From Pacificimonas pallii (GTDB lineage: Bacteria; Pseudomonadota; Alphaproteobacteria; Sphingomonadales; Sphingomonadaceae), in contig NZ_JAGSPA010000003.1 in the NCBI RefSeq assembly GCF_019204005.1, positions 434,001 through 498,000 on the forward strand: a stretch of DNA of 64,000 nt. Reading direction: 5' to 3'. The position numbers were made by a program, and so were the translations under genes. The notes below the pieces were generated by a model that was given only the letters and a program-made list of their open reading frames with translations, did no database searches and was not told the DNA's origin. Below, piece by piece: positions 41,955 through 49,463 of the stretch; positions within the stretch are counted from its first letter, which is position 1, and every line of letters starts with the position of its first letter.

Positions 41955-41974
41955 GCGCCTCCGAAAGGAAGCGC
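41955..41974 (+). promoter_or_regulatory. hairpin in the korA 5' region
   Basis: GCGCCTCC and GGAAGCGC pair with one mismatch around a GAAA tetraloop, 24 bases before the TTG start of korA. It could influence transcript stability or translation; the function is unknown. Confidence 0.35.
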
Positions 41975-41998
41975 CGGAATTATGAAGAGGCCGATCAT

Positions 41999-43843
41999 TT
42001 GGCAACGCGATTGAAAGAATCCCCCGCCGCCCGCGAACGCGAAGCGGTCACCGTCCGCTTTGCCGGTGATTCCGGGGATGGCATGCAGCTGACCGGCGGG
42101 CAGTTCACGCTGTCCACCGCACTTGCGGGCAGCGATCTTGCGACCTTCCCCGACTTCCCGGCAGAGATCCGCGCGCCGCAGGGAACGACCTTCGGCGTCA
42201 GCGCTTTCCAGATCAATTTCGGATCGGACGCGATCGAGACGGCGGGCGACGCCCCCGATATCCTCGTCGCGATGAATCCCGCGGGGCTGAAGGTCAATCT
42301 CGAAGCGCTGAAACCCGGCGGCCTCATCATCGCCGACGCCGGAGAATTTGGCGCGCGCAACCTGAAAAAGGCTGGTTACGAAGCCAATCCGCTCGAGGAT
42401 GACAGCCTGAAGGATTACCAGCTCGTCGCCTTCGACATCAGCGCGCTGACGCTGGAGTCGGTGAAGGAATTCGGCCTCGGCAATAAGGAAGCGCTCCGGT
42501 CCAAGAACATGTGGACCCTCGGCCTCGTCCTCTGGATGTTCGACCGCGACCGCCAGCCGATCATCGATTGGCTGAACACGAAATTCGCGAAGAAGCCCGA
42601 ACTCGCGCTTTCCAACGCCGCCGCCCTCAATGCCGGGCATGCCTATGGCGAAACGGCGGAGATGCAGCAGGGCCTGGGCCGCTATCATGTCGGCGCGGCC
42701 GAAGTCGAACCCGGCCTTTATCGCACCGTCACGGGCGGTGAGAGCCTGTCGCTTGGCCTCGTCGCCGGTGCCAGCCTCGTCGACCTGCCGCTCTTCTTTG
42801 GCTCCTACCCGATCACCCCCGCCAGCCCGCTGCTGCACACCCTCGCGCGGCTGAAGGAATTCGGCGTCACCACATTCCAGGCGGAGGACGAAATCGCCGC
42901 CATCTGCGCCGCCATCGGTGCCAGTTATGCCGGCCAGCTTGGCGTCACCTCCAGCTCCGGCCCCGGCATCGCATTAAAGGGCGAGGCGATGGGCCTCGCC
43001 GTGATGACCGAATTGCCGCTCATCATCGTGAACAGCCAGCGCGGCGGACCTTCAACAGGCCTGCCCACAAAAACCGAACAGTCCGACCTCTACCAGGCGC
43101 TCTATGGACGTAACGGCGACGCGCCGATGCCCATCCTCGCAACGCGCAGCCCGGTCGACTGTTTTGAGGTCGCCATCGAGGCGTGCCGCATTGCGACCCA
43201 GTATATGACCCCCGTCATGATCCTGACCGACGGCTATATCGCCAACGCCGCCGAACCGTGGGCGGTGCCCGAAATGTCCGACTTCACCGCGCATCCGGTG
43301 ACGCACTATGAGGGCGAAACCGTCAGCCCGTACAAGCGCGACGAAAAGCTCGCCCGCGTCTGGATCAGGCCCGGCACACCCGGCCTGATGCACCGCATCG
43401 GCGGCATCGAAAAAAACTACGAAACCGGCAATATCGATTATGGTGCCGACAACCACCAGAAGATGACCGACACACGCCAGAACAAGGTGCTGGGCGTCGC
43501 CGACTCCATCCCCGATCAGGGCTTCGAACTCGGCGGCCCCGATGACGACATGGTCGTCGTCGGCTGGGGCAGCACCTTCGGCCCCATCCATCAGGCCGTC
43601 AAAAAGACGCGGAAAGCGGGCAGGAACGTCGCCCACCTCCACATCCGCCACATCTGGCCCATGCCGAAAAACCTCGGCCCGCTGCTGAAGGGCTTCGAAA
43701 AGATTTTGGTGCCGGAAATGAATACCGGCCAATTGAAGACTGTTTTGCGGGATCAGTTCCTCGTCGACGCGAAACCGCTGAACAAGGTGTCAGGTCAGCC
43801 GTTCAAGATTGCCGAGATCGAAGCGGCGATTGGGGGGATATAG
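41999..43843 (+). CDS. korA: 2-oxoglutarate/2-oxoacid:ferredoxin oxidoreductase, alpha subunit
   Basis: A 614-residue subunit with fused gamma and alpha domains, which with KorB converts a 2-oxoacid to acyl-CoA, reducing ferredoxin. The gamma domain starts AVTVRFAGDSGDGMQLTGGQ; the alpha domain begins around residue 230 (GNLAVA equivalent SLGLVAGASLVDLPL; SYPITPASPLLHTL) and carries GVTSSSGPGIALKGEAMGLA and RGGPSTGLPTKTEQSDL. The start is a TTG at 41999 with AGAGG eight bases upstream; no in-frame ATG fits. korB is its usual immediate partner, but an unrelated gene intervenes. Confidence 0.93.
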   Translation: MATRLKESPAAREREAVTVRFAGDSGDGMQLTGGQFTLSTALAGSDLATFPDFPAEIRAPQGTTFGVSAFQINFGSDAIETAGDAPDILVAMNPAGLKVNLEALKPGGLIIADAGEFGARNLKKAGYEANPLEDDSLKDYQLVAFDISALTLESVKEFGLGNKEALRSKNMWTLGLVLWMFDRDRQPIIDWLNTKFAKKPELALSNAAALNAGHAYGETAEMQQGLGRYHVGAAEVEPGLYRTVTGGESLSLGLVAGASLVDLPLFFGSYPITPASPLLHTLARLKEFGVTTFQAEDEIAAICAAIGASYAGQLGVTSSSGPGIALKGEAMGLAVMTELPLIIVNSQRGGPSTGLPTKTEQSDLYQALYGRNGDAPMPILATRSPVDCFEVAIEACRIATQYMTPVMILTDGYIANAAEPWAVPEMSDFTAHPVTHYEGETVSPYKRDEKLARVWIRPGTPGLMHRIGGIEKNYETGNIDYGADNHQKMTDTRQNKVLGVADSIPDQGFELGGPDDDMVVVGWGSTFGPIHQAVKKTRKAGRNVAHLHIRHIWPMPKNLGPLLKGFEKILVPEMNTGQLKTVLRDQFLVDAKPLNKVSGQPFKIAEIEAAIGGI

Positions 43844-43845
43844 CG

Positions 43846-44340
43846 TTGAACATCTGGCTGATAGTCGCCCTTTCGGCATCAATCTGGCTATCTGGTTGTG
43901 ATGAAATCGAGGCGGAGCTGGAGAGCAGGGGGTATCTCGAATACGAACCTCTTTGTGAATATGACAGCGCGGAAAAACTGAAAGGCGCGGACGGAATCAT
44001 GGAGCCAGGATGGGGTCGCCATGGGAAGAGCGTTCGCCTTAGGCAGAATGGCATGTACCCAACAGACTGGAAAACAGTTGCAAATCTTCGGATTGCAGAA
44101 TCTTCCAAGGTACTTCCTAAATCTTCCGGCAGCATTGAGGAAGGTGGCATATTTGTTTGCGTAAAAGTTACAGGAATGTTGGTGAAGTGTGAGAACGACT
44201 TTCCGGAACTATACGTTTACGAGTTGGAGCATCTCGCCACGAGTAATGATTTATGTCGAGATTGTTTTGGACAACCTTCCAAATATGCACGTCATTCAGG
44301 CGCTGAGCGGGTAGCAGATTTAGCTGGAGCAAACCAATGA
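43846..44340 (+). CDS. AT-rich lipoprotein of unknown function between korA and korB
   Basis: A 164-residue protein starting at a TTG at 43846, with a lipoprotein signal (MNIWLIVALSASIWLSGCDE, lipobox LSGC). It has six further cysteines, in CEYDS, FVCVKV, VKCENDF and LCRDCFG, and no domain I know. GC content is about 45% in the sample I counted, far below its neighbours, and codons such as GAA, AAA and TTT are common. Its stop overlaps the korB ATG (ATGA), so it is translationally coupled into the kor operon. It looks like a recent insertion that preserved the operon. Confidence 0.8.
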   Translation: MNIWLIVALSASIWLSGCDEIEAELESRGYLEYEPLCEYDSAEKLKGADGIMEPGWGRHGKSVRLRQNGMYPTDWKTVANLRIAESSKVLPKSSGSIEEGGIFVCVKVTGMLVKCENDFPELYVYELEHLATSNDLCRDCFGQPSKYARHSGAERVADLAGANQ

Positions 44341-45374
44341 ACGACATGACCCCCACCAAGCTGAAACCCAACGACTTCGCCACCGACCAGGAGGTCCGCT
44401 GGTGCCCCGGTTGCGGCGACTATGCCATCCTGAAGGGCGTACAGCGCACCATGGCGGAAATGGGCGCACGGCCGGAAAACACGGTGTTCATCTCCGGCAT
44501 CGGCTGCTCCTCGCGCTTCCCCTATTATATGGAAACCTACGGCTTTCACACGATCCACGGCCGCGCGCCCGCGCTGGCGACGGGGGTGAAGCTCGCCAAT
44601 CCCGATCTCGATGTCTGGATCATCACCGGCGACGGCGACGGGCTCAGTATTGGCGGCAACCACATGCTGCACCTGCTGCGCCGCAATCTCGATTGCCAGG
44701 TGCTATTGTTCAACAATGAGATTTACGGCCTGACCAAGGGGCAATATTCGCCCACGTCCCGCATCGGCACGCGCAGTCCCTCAACGCCCTATGGCAGCGT
44801 CGATGCGCCCGCCGAACCATGCACCTTTGCGCTGGGCGCAGGCGCGCGTTTCCTCGCCCGCTGCATCGACACGGCGCAAAAACAGATGCCCGACATCCTG
44901 AAACGCGCCCATGCGCACCAGGGCGCCAGCTTCGTCGAACTCTACCAGAACTGCATCGTCTATAATGACGACGTGTTCGAACCCTTCACCAACAAGAAGG
45001 ACAGCGCCAATACGCAGATCTGGCTAACCCACGGCGAGCCGATGCTGTTCGCCAAGGGCGAAAAGGGCCTGAAGCTGAACCGCGACGATCTACACCTCGA
45101 AATCGTCGATGTCGTGGACGGCGACTGGGAAGCTGCGGGCGTCCTTGCCCATGACGAGAAAAACCGCACCCTCGCCCAGATGCTCGTCGAAATGCGCCAT
45201 CCCACCATGCCCGTCGCGCTGGGCGTCATCTACTGCGATCCAAAGCCCAGCTTCGAACAGGACGTCGTCACCCAAAACGCGAAGGAAAGCGCCGGCAAGG
45301 TCGTCGACCTCGGCGCGCTGATACGCAAGGGCCAGACCTGGGAAGTGAACCAGAAAAAACTGCGGGAACAGTAA
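44337..45374 (+). CDS. korB: 2-oxoglutarate/2-oxoacid:ferredoxin oxidoreductase, beta subunit
   Basis: A 345-residue TPP-binding subunit. The Fe-S cysteines are in RWCPGCGDYAI and ISGIGCSSRFP plus a later YCDPKPSF/QNCIVY cysteine; the TPP motif is ITGDGDGLSIGGNH near residue 101, and NNEIYGLTKGQYSPTS follows. Together with KorA this two-subunit form replaces or complements the 2-oxoglutarate dehydrogenase complex and can support reverse or low-oxygen TCA flux. Its ATG overlaps the stop of the inserted lipoprotein gene. A terminator-like inverted repeat follows. Confidence 0.95.
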   Translation: MNDMTPTKLKPNDFATDQEVRWCPGCGDYAILKGVQRTMAEMGARPENTVFISGIGCSSRFPYYMETYGFHTIHGRAPALATGVKLANPDLDVWIITGDGDGLSIGGNHMLHLLRRNLDCQVLLFNNEIYGLTKGQYSPTSRIGTRSPSTPYGSVDAPAEPCTFALGAGARFLARCIDTAQKQMPDILKRAHAHQGASFVELYQNCIVYNDDVFEPFTNKKDSANTQIWLTHGEPMLFAKGEKGLKLNRDDLHLEIVDVVDGDWEAAGVLAHDEKNRTLAQMLVEMRHPTMPVALGVIYCDPKPSFEQDVVTQNAKESAGKVVDLGALIRKGQTWEVNQKKLREQ

Positions 45375-45384
45375 ACCCAGGGTC

Positions 45385-45420
45385 CCCTCCACCGCTTGCG
45401 GGGGAGGGTGCCCGAAGGGC
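45385..45420 (+). terminator. inverted repeat after korB, terminator-like
   Basis: CCCTCC (45385-45390) pairs with GGAGGG (45403-45408) around a GC-rich loop, and a second small hairpin GCCC-GAA-GGGC follows at once. There is no T run directly after. GC-rich units of this style often recur in alphaproteobacterial intergenic DNA. Confidence 0.4.
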
Positions 45421-45506
45421 GGGCGGGAAGCGGCTGGGCCGATTTGCGCTGAAGCGCGCGGGGGACTGCCTTTATTTTGCCCGTAACCCTTGCGATGTTG
45501 CAGGTG

Positions 45507-46073
45507 ATGACACGTCCTTCACCCATCGACCCATCTTCGCTCATGGCTGACGTGGCCGCGGGGGATGATGGGGCGTTCCGGGCCCTGACGCAGACCCTTT
45601 ATGGTCCGGCGCTGGGCACGGCGATGAAGGTCATGGGCAGCCGTGCCGAGGCCGAGGATGCGGTGCAGACCGCCCTGGTGAAGCTGTGGAAAACAGCCGA
45701 CCGGTTTGACCCTGAACGGGCGAAGGTCTCGACATGGTTCCGCCGTATCGTCGTCAATTGCTGCATCGATCGCAAGCGGGCCATGAAGCCCGTAGAGGAT
45801 ATTGACGAGATTCACGACGCGGCCAGTGACGAGGCCGGGCCGGAGGATGCAACCGGGGACATGATGCGCGATCGCCGCGTAAATGCCGCCGTTATGGAAC
45901 TCCCCGCACGCCAGCGGGCAGCGATCACGCTGTTTTACGGCGACGGGGCGACGATGAGCGAGATTGCCGAGGCGCTGGACACCACGCCAAAAGCAATCGA
46001 AGGTTTGCTCGCACGTGCGCGGGCGGAATTGGCACGGCGGCTTGCGCCGCTGAAAGAGGAGCTGGAGGCATGA
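45507..46073 (+). CDS. ECF-type RNA polymerase sigma factor
   Basis: A sigma-70-family factor of 188 residues if it starts at the ATG at 45507. Region 2 (GSRAEAEDAVQTALVKLWKTADRFDPERAKVSTWFRRIVVNCCIDRKR, quoted by its core EDAVQTALVKLWK) and region 4 (MELPARQRAAITLFYGDGATMSEIAEAL, core HTH MSEIAEALDTTPKAIEG) are both clear. Alternative starts at 45477 (TTG), 45495 and 45543 exist, and none has a strong ribosome binding site. It overlaps the next gene by four bases and heads a three-gene operon with a membrane protein that should be its anti-sigma factor. Confidence 0.9.
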   Translation: MTRPSPIDPSSLMADVAAGDDGAFRALTQTLYGPALGTAMKVMGSRAEAEDAVQTALVKLWKTADRFDPERAKVSTWFRRIVVNCCIDRKRAMKPVEDIDEIHDAASDEAGPEDATGDMMRDRRVNAAVMELPARQRAAITLFYGDGATMSEIAEALDTTPKAIEGLLARARAELARRLAPLKEELEA

Positions 46074-46744
46074 AGACGCCGCCTGATATTCGAGCACCGG
46101 CACCGACACCGGAAGCCATCGATGCGCTGCTGACCCGCTGGGCGACGGCGGACCGTCATCCGCTGATTGCCGAGCATGTGGCGATTGTCGCCGCCGAGCG
46201 CGCACTGGCATCGGCGCGCGTCGCGGATATCCCCGAAGCCGCCAATGATCGCCGCTGGTTTCCCGCCGCGCTGATCGGCGGCGGCATGGCGGCGGCCGTC
46301 GCCGGCGTCATGTTTGTTGGCGGACAGTCTCCCCTGTCGCCGTCCATTCCCGCTGACAGCGTTGAATTGGCAGCAGCCGAGCCCGCGCCGGTTCAGCGCG
46401 AAGCCGCCCCGCAGGAGCTCGCATTCGCCAGCACCTCCGACGGTGTCGTTCCCGGCATCCCGCCCGCCTATATTCCACCTTCCGACCCTATGGCCGCCGA
46501 TATCGCCGTTTCCGATATCGCAGTTCCCGATGTCGAAATTCCCGATATGGCGACTGCGGCCGCGCCCGCTGCGCCGACGCCCTTTGGCGCACCGCGGCGT
46601 GCGACCGATGGCGGCACAAGGTTGGCCGCATTGAATGAAGAGCTGGCGGCGGGCGGCTTTAGCCTCGATGAACCGAACGATGATTTGTTCATGGTCGGTC
46701 ACGTCTTCACACCGCGCCCTGAAGAGGAGATGTTCTTGCCATGA
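46070..46744 (+). CDS. putative anti-sigma factor, single-pass membrane protein
   Basis: A 224-residue protein: a cytoplasmic N-terminal domain (about 60 residues), one membrane segment (FPAALIGGGMAAAVAGVMFVGG), and a Pro/Ala/Asp-rich periplasmic part. The position directly after an ECF sigma gene (ATGA overlap) and the topology argue for an anti-sigma role; no ZAS zinc motif is present. The periplasmic part contains the tandem pentapeptides DIAVS-DIAVP-DVEIP encoded by 15-bp repeats (46499-46543). It overlaps the following periplasmic protein gene, again by four bases. Confidence 0.72.
   Translation: MKTPPDIRAPAPTPEAIDALLTRWATADRHPLIAEHVAIVAAERALASARVADIPEAANDRRWFPAALIGGGMAAAVAGVMFVGGQSPLSPSIPADSVELAAAEPAPVQREAAPQELAFASTSDGVVPGIPPAYIPPSDPMAADIAVSDIAVPDVEIPDMATAAAPAAPTPFGAPRRATDGGTRLAALNEELAAGGFSLDEPNDDLFMVGHVFTPRPEEEMFLP
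46499..46543 (+). repeat. 15-bp tandem repeat inside the putative anti-sigma gene
   Basis: Three units, GATATCGCCGTTTCC, GATATCGCAGTTCCC and GATGTCGAAATTCCC, plus a decayed fourth, encode Asp-hydrophobic pentapeptides. The unit length is a multiple of three, so copy-number change would keep the frame. Confidence 0.8.
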
Positions 46745-47229
46745 AGACGCATCTGATATTCGCTGCGCTGATCGGCCTGGCCATCGGCGCGCCTGCTGCT
46801 GCGCAGCAGCCCTTTGGCGGCCTGTCCGAGGAGGGCCGCGCCATCCTCGCCGCGGCCATGACACGGCAACATGCGCCTGGCCATGACCAGGCCGTCAGCC
46901 GCGCCCGCGCCCGTGTCCTTCAGCTGCTGTCAGCCGAGGAACTCGACGTGAATGCCATCGCAGAGGCGCAGCGGGCGGAGCGGACTCTTGTGATGCGCGA
47001 TCATGCGCGTGCTCATGAACGCATGCTGACGGCATATGAAAAGCTGTCGTCATCGGACCGCCGCGCCTTCGCCGCCGCCCTTGCCTACCGCGAGGCGCGC
47101 GTGCGTCAGCAGATGGAGCGCGCCCGCAATCGCATGGAATTGCTCGACCGCATGATGGTCCGCCAGCAGCGCAATCTTGAAAATATGCGCTCAGGCCAGC
47201 GCCCCCCCGCACAACAGGTTTCGGATTAG
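46741..47229 (+). CDS. secreted helical protein, CpxP/Spy or heavy-metal-sensor-like
   Basis: A 162-residue protein with a cleavable signal peptide (MKTHLIFAALIGLAIGAPAAAQ) and a mature part that is almost entirely charged helix: LSEEGRAILAAAMTRQHAPG, then AEAQRAERTLVMRDHARAHERMLTAYEKLSSSDRRAF. This fits the CpxP/Spy/CnrX-type periplasmic sensors, many of which regulate ECF sigma operons. Repeated His, Met and Arg residues (RDHARAHERM, RMELLDRMMVRQQ) could bind metal or unfolded protein. The start overlaps the preceding stop, so all three genes are translationally coupled. Confidence 0.75.
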   Translation: MKTHLIFAALIGLAIGAPAAAQQPFGGLSEEGRAILAAAMTRQHAPGHDQAVSRARARVLQLLSAEELDVNAIAEAQRAERTLVMRDHARAHERMLTAYEKLSSSDRRAFAAALAYREARVRQQMERARNRMELLDRMMVRQQRNLENMRSGQRPPAQQVSD

Positions 47230-47247
47230 ACGCCTCGTTCGACGGGG

Positions 47248-48192
47248 CTAATACCCCCGGCCAAAGTCGACGAGATTCACCAGCGCATCGCCCTCGCGGA
47301 AGCGTGTGAGATTATCCAGGAACAAATCGCTCACCCTGTCCGGCATGCTTGTCTGGCTGCGGCCGGACAGGTGCGATGTGATGATGGTATGCTCGGCGGT
47401 CCATAGGGGATCGCCCGGTGGAAGCGGCTCCGGCTCGGTGGGGTCAAGCAGCGCGCCGGTAATCTCGCCCGCCGCCATCGCCGCCACGAATGCCTGCTGA
47501 TCGACCAGACTTCCGCGACCGATATTGATCAGATGTCCGCCCTTTTTCATCGCGCGCAGTTCGTCCGCGCCAATCATGCCGCGATTTTCCTCCGTGCCCG
47601 GCGCGGCCAGAATGACGAAATCAAATTCCGCCAACCGTGGCCGCCAGTCATCGGGGCCGAGGGCGCCTGTCATATGATCCGCCCTCGACCGCACAATCGT
47701 CACATCCGCGCCGACTCCGCGCAGCTGCCGCGCGATTTCCTTGCCGATATGGCCATAGCCGATCAGCAGCACTTTCGACGATGACACCTCGACTGTGCCA
47801 TAGGGGATTTCCCGCCACTCCCGGCGATCGTGCATGCGGACCACATCGGCAAATCCCTTGGCAAGCGCATAGACGCCCATGACCGCCCATTCTGCAACAG
47901 GAACCGCGGTGACGCCGGCGCCGTTGGTGAAGATCAGTCCGCGCTGCTGGATATATTCCGCCGGATAGCGATCAATCCCGGCGAAGCAGCAGGCGATCCA
48001 CTCCAGATTCTGTCCGGCCTCAAGAATGCGGGTAAACGCGTCTGGCCCGCAAAGAAGATCCAGCTCCGCAGCCTTCGCGCCCTTGACCGCTTCCATGGCA
48101 CTATCGACATCGTGAAACCACGCTGCCTCGACATCGCCGGGAAGCCGCGGCTCCAGTGCGGGCCGCCAGAACGCGGACAGGGCCAGTTTCAT
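47248..48192 (-). CDS. D-2-hydroxyacid dehydrogenase (NAD-dependent)
   Basis: A 314-residue two-domain dehydrogenase. The NAD loop is LLIGYGHIGKEIARQL near residue 141, the catalytic Arg is in INIGRGSLVDQQA, the Glu in LDPTEPEPLPPGDPLW and the His in ITSHLSGRSQ. It belongs to the glyoxylate/hydroxypyruvate-reductase-like branch; substrate unknown. It is three bases downstream of an acyl-CoA dehydrogenase gene on the same strand, so it belongs to that operon. The final Tyr codon ends in FGRGY. Confidence 0.92.
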   Translation of the reverse strand: MKLALSAFWRPALEPRLPGDVEAAWFHDVDSAMEAVKGAKAAELDLLCGPDAFTRILEAGQNLEWIACCFAGIDRYPAEYIQQRGLIFTNGAGVTAVPVAEWAVMGVYALAKGFADVVRMHDRREWREIPYGTVEVSSSKVLLIGYGHIGKEIARQLRGVGADVTIVRSRADHMTGALGPDDWRPRLAEFDFVILAAPGTEENRGMIGADELRAMKKGGHLINIGRGSLVDQQAFVAAMAAGEITGALLDPTEPEPLPPGDPLWTAEHTIITSHLSGRSQTSMPDRVSDLFLDNLTRFREGDALVNLVDFGRGY

Positions 48193-48195
48193 AAT

Positions 48196-49347
48196 TTAAT
48201 AACCTGCTTCACATGCCAGCCGGTCGGCATGGTAATTGGTGTCCCCGAACAGTTCCGCCAGCGTGCGGGCGCGCTTCATGTACAGCCCGACATCATATTC
48301 ATCGGTCATCCCCACGCCGGCATGCATCTGTACGCCCTCCTGAACCGCCAGCGTCGTCGCCAGTCCCGTCATCGCCTTCGCCGTATGAACGGCGCGGCGC
48401 GCTCTGTCGGCGCTCTTCTCGTCGACAATGTCATCCAGCAATTGCTGCGCTTTCAGCGTCGCGGCGCGCGCGACCTCCAGCTCGGCATAAAGATGCGCGG
48501 CGCGGTGCTGCAGCGCCTGGAACGTACCGATGATAACGCCGAACTGCTTGCGCTCCTTGATGTACGCCATTGTCTGGTCCGTCGTCCCCTGCCCGACACC
48601 AAGCAGCTCGGCGCTCGCCCCGGCACGGCCGGCGCACAGCATCGCGGTCAGCGGCGCCCACCCCGCATCGACTTCACCGATCACCGCGTCGGCATCAAGC
48701 TCGACACCATCAAACTCCACCACGGCGGCAAAGGACGAATCCGCCAGCCGCCGGGGATCCGCCGTCATTTTCGCGGTGCCCTTCTCCACGGCGAACAATG
48801 TGATGCCGTCGCTCTCGCCCGCACTGCCCGCCGTGCGCGCCGCGACGATCAGCATGTCGGCGGTATGCCCCTGCACGACGAACCGCTTGCGCCCCGACAG
48901 CTTGAAGCCATTGCCGGAGCGTTCGGCGCGCATCGCCGTCGCCGCCGGGTCGTGCTTCGCCCCCTCGTCGATGGCGAGCGCCACGGTCGCATCGCCCGAT
49001 GCGATCTTTGGAAACCATTTGTCCCGGTGCTGCGCGCCGCCTTTCTTCAGGGCCGCAACGGCAGCGACGGCGGTGGGCAGCATCGGCGATGGTGTCAGAT
49101 TGCGCCCCATTTCTTCCAGTACGACGCCCGCCTCGACATGGCCGAGACCCAGGCCGCCCTCGGCTTCCGGTATCAGGATCGACGTGAAGCCCATCTCTGC
49201 GCATTCTTTCCACAGCGCCGGGTCATAACCGGCGGCGTCATCCGCGTCGCGCAGCTTCCGCAGATGTGCAACGGGCGCTTTTACAGCGAGAAAACCCTTC
49301 GCGCTGTCACGCAGCATGTCCTGATCATCGGTAAGGTAGAGGGGCAT
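48196..49347 (-). CDS. acyl-CoA dehydrogenase (smaller, ~383 aa)
   Basis: A 383-residue flavoprotein of the acyl-CoA dehydrogenase superfamily. The conserved start (LTDDQDMLRDSAKGFLAVKA), the GYDPALWKECAEMGFTSILIPEAEGG region and a DxR-like QHRAAHLYAELEVARAA helix are visible; the usual catalytic Glu position is not clear to me in the MHAGVGMTDEYDVGLYMKRA loop, where only E/D residues of the DEYDV segment could serve. Such proteins often form heterodimers with a larger partner like the gene at 49464-50663, as in steroid and branched-chain degradation. A family A repeat lies between the two genes. Confidence 0.9.
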   Translation of the reverse strand: MPLYLTDDQDMLRDSAKGFLAVKAPVAHLRKLRDADDAAGYDPALWKECAEMGFTSILIPEAEGGLGLGHVEAGVVLEEMGRNLTPSPMLPTAVAAVAALKKGGAQHRDKWFPKIASGDATVALAIDEGAKHDPAATAMRAERSGNGFKLSGRKRFVVQGHTADMLIVAARTAGSAGESDGITLFAVEKGTAKMTADPRRLADSSFAAVVEFDGVELDADAVIGEVDAGWAPLTAMLCAGRAGASAELLGVGQGTTDQTMAYIKERKQFGVIIGTFQALQHRAAHLYAELEVARAATLKAQQLLDDIVDEKSADRARRAVHTAKAMTGLATTLAVQEGVQMHAGVGMTDEYDVGLYMKRARTLAELFGDTNYHADRLACEAGY

Positions 49348-49360
49348 ATCCAGATACTTT

Positions 49361-49449
49361 CGTCATTCCGGCGAAGGCCGGAATCCATCTCCGGCAATCT
49401 CCATCCGCATATATGGTGGGAGAGGGATCCCGACCTTCGCCGGGATGAC
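49361..49449. repeat. dispersed repeat family A, copy A4 (about 89 bp)
   Basis: It starts CGTCATTCCGGCGAAGGCCG and ends CTTCGCCGGGATGAC; the ends are inverted copies. It matches A1 and A2 in length and layout. It is placed between two acyl-CoA dehydrogenase genes. Confidence 0.8.
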
Positions 49450-49463
49450 AGTCTTCCGCGCGT

